A stretch of DNA of 64,000 nucleotides from Hymenobacter piscis (GTDB lineage Bacteria > Bacteroidota > Bacteroidia > Cytophagales > Hymenobacteraceae): the NCBI RefSeq assembly GCF_018760735.1, contig NZ_JAHHZN010000001.1:372001-436000 (forward strand). The letters run 5' to 3'. Shown one piece after another: positions 60,558-64,000 of the stretch (its first letter is position 1; every line of letters begins with the position of its first letter). The notes below the pieces were generated by a model. That model ran no database searches. It saw only the letters and a list, made by a program, of their open reading frames with translations, and was not told the origin of the DNA. Position numbers and translations under genes: made by a program.

Positions 60558-62651
60558 ATGTCGTTCGTTCGGAAGATCCACCCCTTCCTGTTGCCTTTTT
60601 CCGTGCTGAGTTGGTTAGCCCTGCTGATCTGCACACTGCTTTACGTCCATCCCACCCTGATGGCGGGGCTGCCCACGCCGCCCGGTTGGCTGCTGCTCGG
60701 CTTGCAGGCCCTGTTTACGGCCGCCATCTTCCTGCAGGAGCGCTACCAGACGGAACGGCTGCGGGGCATCGACTTCAACCGCCTGCTGCGCCACCTGGTG
60801 CTGGGTCCGGCGCTGGTGGCGGCGGTTTGCGTGGGGCTGCACCTGGGCATGCACTACGCTCAGCAGCCCCTGCCAGCGGCCGGCTCCGTGCTGTTCACCG
60901 TCTTCTATACCATCAACGTAGGCCTGTTCGTACTGCTACTGGCCCGCACCAACTACACCTGGCGCTCTTTGGTGTTGTTTCACGGTACCGAACGACTGCG
61001 GCGGCAGTGGCTGTGGTTTGAGATTCTGCTGGGCGTTACCCTGCTGCTGCGGCTCCTGTCCTGGACGCCCCCGCTGGGGCTGGCGACCGGCCTGCTGGGG
61101 GTATTGGCCGCTTTCGGAGCCTACCTGAGCGGGCGGCAGAAGTGGGTGGCCTACCTCAACCGCCGCCAGAAGCTGGAAGCTGTGCTGCTCCAGCTGGCCG
61201 TTATTCTGGTTATGGGCCTGTTCGTGTTTTACTTCCAGCACACCCAGACCGTTCTACGCCTGCTGGCTCCCCCCACCCAGAACGCTTTTCTGCTGCTGAA
61301 TGCCTTTTTTGCGGGCTTTTACGCCCTGATGGGCTTGCTCGTCACGCTCTTCAACCTGCCTACGGCGGGCGTATTCGAGCAGAAGCGGGAAGAGATTCTG
61401 AGCATGCAGCGTCTTACCCAGCTGATTCAGCGCGGCCAGACGCCCGAGGAAGTGTACCGCATGTTTTTCGACTCCGCCATTCAGACGGTGGGGGCCGACG
61501 CGGCCTGGCTGCTGGTGGAAGACGTTGAAAACGAGTACACCGGCCAGCTCTACCAGCTCCGGCCCGAGCAGGGGGAGGCCATCCGGCAGCTGCTCACCGA
61601 TTACAACCTCAACAACATCGAGTACCTCAATAACGACCTGGCCAACAGCAGCTTTCGGCAGCTGGAGTTGCCTTACGGGTCGCTCATGGTGATGCCCCTG
61701 CACTCCAGCAAGCGGCAGTACGGCAACATTTACATGCTCAAGCAGTACGCCCAGGCCTTCGACCGCGAGAACCTGAGCATTCTGCAAACCTTCGCCAGCC
61801 AGACGGTGCTCAGCATCGAAAACCTGCAGCTGATTCAGGCCTCGCTGCTGACCCAGCGCGTGCAGGACGAGCTCAAGATTGCCTCGGCCGTGCAGGAGAG
61901 CCTGATTCCGAAAAACCTGCCCATCGATAACTGGTTTGAAATCAGCTCCCACGCCGTGTCGGCCACCGAGGTGGGCGGCGACTTCTACGACTTCCTGCAC
62001 CTGCCCGGGCGGCGCCTGGCCGTGCTCATCGGCGACGTATCGGGCAAGGGTGTGACGGCGGCCTTCCACGTGGCCCAGATGAAGGGAATTTTCCACGCCC
62101 TGATGCAGGAAAACCCCTTGGCCCGCAACGAACGGGAGAAGTTTCCGGTGCCCAGCAAGTTCATGGCCCAGGCCAACGACGCGCTGGGCCGCTGCCTCGA
62201 AAAATCGGCTTTCATCACGGCCTCGCTCTACATTATCGACTACGAGCACGGCGGCTTCGTATTCGCCCGCGCCGGCCACTGCCACACGCTCTACTATCAC
62301 TCCATCAAGGAAGAAGTATCCTACTTCCACACGACGGGCCTGGGCCTGGGCATTATCCGCAACGACGGTTACGAGAAGCACATCAAGAACCAGTTCTACG
62401 ACTACAACCCGGGCGACGTGATGGTGATTTACACCGACGGCATCGTGGAAGCCCGCGACGCGGCCCAGGACGAGTACGGCGAGGACCGCCTGCTGCGGAT
62501 GCTGGAGCAGTCCTTCTACCTCGACGCCGACCAGATCAAGGAGTACATTCTCACGGACCTCAACGAGTTCAGCAAGGGCCAGCCCATGCACGACGACCAG
62601 ACGCTACTGGTAATTAAATTCAAGGCGGCTCAACCCGAAGCGGGCCTTTAA
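60558..62651 (+). CDS. Membrane SpoIIE-type PP2C phosphatase with GAF domain
   Basis: A 697-aa protein with about eight N-terminal membrane helices (to residue ~265), a GAF-like region (~285-430: IQTVGADAAWLLVED, LPYGSLMVMPLHSSKRQYGN), a coiled helix and a SpoIIE phosphatase domain. The domain shows VQESLIPKNLP, TEVGGDFYDFLHLPG, LIGDVSGKGVTAAF and QPMHDDQTLLVIKF, with the metal-binding aspartates. By analogy with RsbU it would dephosphorylate the STAS protein encoded next, in response to a membrane or GAF signal. It lies 14 bp before that gene. Confidence 0.92.
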   Translation: MSFVRKIHPFLLPFSVLSWLALLICTLLYVHPTLMAGLPTPPGWLLLGLQALFTAAIFLQERYQTERLRGIDFNRLLRHLVLGPALVAAVCVGLHLGMHYAQQPLPAAGSVLFTVFYTINVGLFVLLLARTNYTWRSLVLFHGTERLRRQWLWFEILLGVTLLLRLLSWTPPLGLATGLLGVLAAFGAYLSGRQKWVAYLNRRQKLEAVLLQLAVILVMGLFVFYFQHTQTVLRLLAPPTQNAFLLLNAFFAGFYALMGLLVTLFNLPTAGVFEQKREEILSMQRLTQLIQRGQTPEEVYRMFFDSAIQTVGADAAWLLVEDVENEYTGQLYQLRPEQGEAIRQLLTDYNLNNIEYLNNDLANSSFRQLELPYGSLMVMPLHSSKRQYGNIYMLKQYAQAFDRENLSILQTFASQTVLSIENLQLIQASLLTQRVQDELKIASAVQESLIPKNLPIDNWFEISSHAVSATEVGGDFYDFLHLPGRRLAVLIGDVSGKGVTAAFHVAQMKGIFHALMQENPLARNEREKFPVPSKFMAQANDALGRCLEKSAFITASLYIIDYEHGGFVFARAGHCHTLYYHSIKEEVSYFHTTGLGLGIIRNDGYEKHIKNQFYDYNPGDVMVIYTDGIVEARDAAQDEYGEDRLLRMLEQSFYLDADQIKEYILTDLNEFSKGQPMHDDQTLLVIKFKAAQPEAGL

Positions 62652-62665
62652 CGTAGCACGAACCC

Positions 62666-62995
62666 ATGAAAATAACTCAGAACTCCACCGATACCACGCT
62701 TACCCTGCTGCTCGACGGCGAACTGGACGCCAGCTCTTCCGTGCTGCTGGACAACGAGCTGAGCAAGCCTGAAATCCTGCGCTACCAGAAAATTCTGGTC
62801 GACTGCCGCCAGCTCAACTACATCTCTTCGGCCGGTCTGGGCGTATTCATCTCCCATCTGCAAACGTTTCAGGATGCCAACGTGAAGCTGATATTCTTCA
62901 ACATGCAGGAAAAAGTCCACAACGTATTCGAAATCCTGGGGCTCGATTCGCTGATGACCATTGTTCCGTCTTTGGCCGAAGCCGAGGCCGCCTAA
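62666..62995 (+). CDS. STAS-domain anti-sigma factor antagonist
   Basis: A 109-aa protein. LTLLLDGELDASSSVLLDNE and ILVDCRQLNYISSAGLGVFI contain the STAS core; the Ser in ISSAG is the likely phosphorylation site. By analogy with SpoIIAA/RsbV it binds the HATPase partner when dephosphorylated. Placed between the phosphatase and the kinase-like gene. Confidence 0.93.
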   Translation: MKITQNSTDTTLTLLLDGELDASSSVLLDNELSKPEILRYQKILVDCRQLNYISSAGLGVFISHLQTFQDANVKLIFFNMQEKVHNVFEILGLDSLMTIVPSLAEAEAA

Positions 62996-63019
62996 CCCGA
63001 CTGCACCGCACCCCAAGGG

Positions 63020-63433
63020 ATGAAACAGGCACTCCGAATCAGCTGCACACGCCGCAACCTCAAGGTGGTGCGCGATTTTGTGAGCGAATTTCTGACCGGC
63101 TACGGGCTTTCGGAAGTGCTGATTAATCAGATTGTGCTGGCCGTGGACGAAGTAGTGGCCAACCTCATCATTCACGGCAACGGCGAGGACGAATCCAAGC
63201 ACCTGGATGTGCGGGTCGACGTCAAAAACCACGAGTTTGGCATTGAGCTGGAAGACACCAACCGCACCTCCTACTCGCCCGGTAGCTACCAGGAACCCGA
63301 TTTGCAGGAGTACGTGCGCATCGGTAAGAAGGGCGGCGTGGGCATGATGCTGGTGAACCGCATCATGGACCGGGTGGAGTTCACGACTCACAACAGTCAC
63401 AACATTTGCCGGCTTTATAAACACCTGGCCTGA
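63020..63433 (+). CDS. HATPase anti-sigma-type Ser/Thr kinase (RsbW-like)
   Basis: A 137-aa protein with the GHKL ATP site: VLAVDEVVANLIIHGNGED (N-box), IELEDTNRTSYSPGS (G1-like), RIGKKGGVGMMLVNRIMD (G2-like). By analogy it phosphorylates the STAS partner and sequesters a downstream target. No sigma factor gene is adjacent, so the target is unknown. Terminator follows. Confidence 0.9.
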   Translation: MKQALRISCTRRNLKVVRDFVSEFLTGYGLSEVLINQIVLAVDEVVANLIIHGNGEDESKHLDVRVDVKNHEFGIELEDTNRTSYSPGSYQEPDLQEYVRIGKKGGVGMMLVNRIMDRVEFTTHNSHNICRLYKHLA

Positions 63434-63464
63434 TCCGGGTTGCGGGCCGGCCACCGGCCAGAAG

Positions 63465-63488
63465 AGCACTCCGCCCGCGGGGTGCTTT
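63465..63488 (+). terminator. Terminator of the partner-switching operon
   Basis: Stem AGCAC / GTGCT plus inner CCGC/GCGG pairing, ending in a run of T. Confidence 0.82.
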
Positions 63489-63621
63489 TTTTGTGGGCCA
63501 GCCCAAGAGACACCAGGCAGCGGCGGCCGAAAAAAAATCCGTAAAATTGCGCTAGTCAGCTATCCGCCTCCGGGGTATTTCCCGGCCGGTGGACTCACTC
63601 AGCCGATTCCTTTTCCTTCGT

Positions 63622-64000
63622 ATGCACAAACGCTTTTTGTTTGCCGGTACCGCCGCGGCCACGCTGCTGGCCGGGTGCCAGGCTACCAAATCCACCACCG
63701 CCACCCCGGCCGCGGCCACCGTCGAAATGCTGGGAACCACGGCCGTCCCGGCTTCGGAATTTGCCTACGTCTACCGCAAAAACAATAGCGCCGACCCCGC
63801 CTTCGGCACCAAGGCCAGCGTGCAGGAGTACCTGGACCTGTACACCAACTTCAAGCTCAAGGTGCTGGCCGCCGAGCAGCGGGGTCTCGATACCACCCAG
63901 GCATTCCGCCGCGAGCTGGAAGGCTACAAGCAGCAGCTGGCCCAGCCCTACCTCACGGAAAAGAGCGTGACCGATCAGCTGGTGCGCGAGGCATATGACC
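63622..64000 (+). CDS. Peptidyl-prolyl isomerase lipoprotein, PpiC/SurA-like (3' truncated by window)
   Basis: The visible 126 residues begin MHKRFLFAGTAAATLLAGC, a lipoprotein signal with lipobox LAGC. The start of the mature protein (VEMLGTTAVPASEFAYVYRK, then SVQEYLDLYTNFKLKVLAAE) matches the N-terminal chaperone segment of Bacteroidota foldases that carry parvulin domains further on. The isomerase domains lie beyond the window, so the call rests on this N-terminal pattern. Confidence 0.75.
   Translation, partial: MHKRFLFAGTAAATLLAGCQATKSTTATPAAATVEMLGTTAVPASEFAYVYRKNNSADPAFGTKASVQEYLDLYTNFKLKVLAAEQRGLDTTQAFRRELEGYKQQLAQPYLTEKSVTDQLVREAYD

Overview
The window looks like a chromosomal segment from a GC-rich member of the Bacteroidota, most likely Hymenobacter or a close relative. 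The evidence is a SecD-SecF fusion, the Bacteroidota-type GlmU-like protein, BatD, a CarboxypepD_reg/plug TonB receptor, OmpA with PD40 repeats, and many promoters carrying the Bacteroidota -7 box TAnnTTTG, several of them only 3-7 nt from the start codon. This placement rests on gene content and motifs, not on a database search. No rRNA, tRNA or CRISPR array was seen.

Layout. 1-4.6 kb: 3' part of an OmpA/PD40 protein, then an IS630-type element sitting inside the signal-peptide codons of an outer-membrane-barrel-like gene whose intact paralogue lies next door, followed by a lipoprotein. 4.8-10.5 kb: a giant hybrid sensor kinase, a LytTR response regulator, a PKD-domain secreted protein and a small exported protein. 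10.5-16.4 kb: an accessory-looking, partly AT-rich region with a 512-aa helical protein, a 49-aa secretable peptide on the opposite strand, and a family-5 solute-binding protein with two permeases but no ATPase. I propose, as inference only, that this resembles the architecture of a peptide-signalling circuit. 16.8-32.5 kb: housekeeping genes (RmlD-like reductase, cyclophilin, hemC, holB-like, GlmU-like, rpmE2, rdgB, udk, secDF, nfu, aroC, batD). 32.8-36.3 kb: four ferritin-like proteins in an A-B-A'-B' order. 36.5-45.9 kb: a small conserved-looking gene, queG, ruvB, a stand-alone HIRAN protein, a DUF4268 protein, an odd acyl-carrier-like ORF, a glutaryl-CoA dehydrogenase-like enzyme and an APC permease. 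46-52 kb: a TonB-dependent receptor under a TPP riboswitch, with a PnuC/NadR-kinase/aldose-epimerase/GNAT gene run 1-5 kb away on the same strand. 52-58.6 kb: rhodanese, an exported Ppx/GppA-like protein, hrpB, a DUF2490 barrel and an SDR. 58.8-64 kb: guaB, a partner-switching set (SpoIIE phosphatase, STAS antagonist, HATPase kinase) and the start of a PpiC/SurA-like foldase lipoprotein.

A recurring structural feature is long inverted repeats packed into gaps between genes. Many abut or include the stop codons of the flanking genes (holB, batD, secDF/nfu, the 75-aa gene and GNAT). At least two sequence families recur, and two convergent junctions carry nested terminator-inside-inverted-repeat structures.
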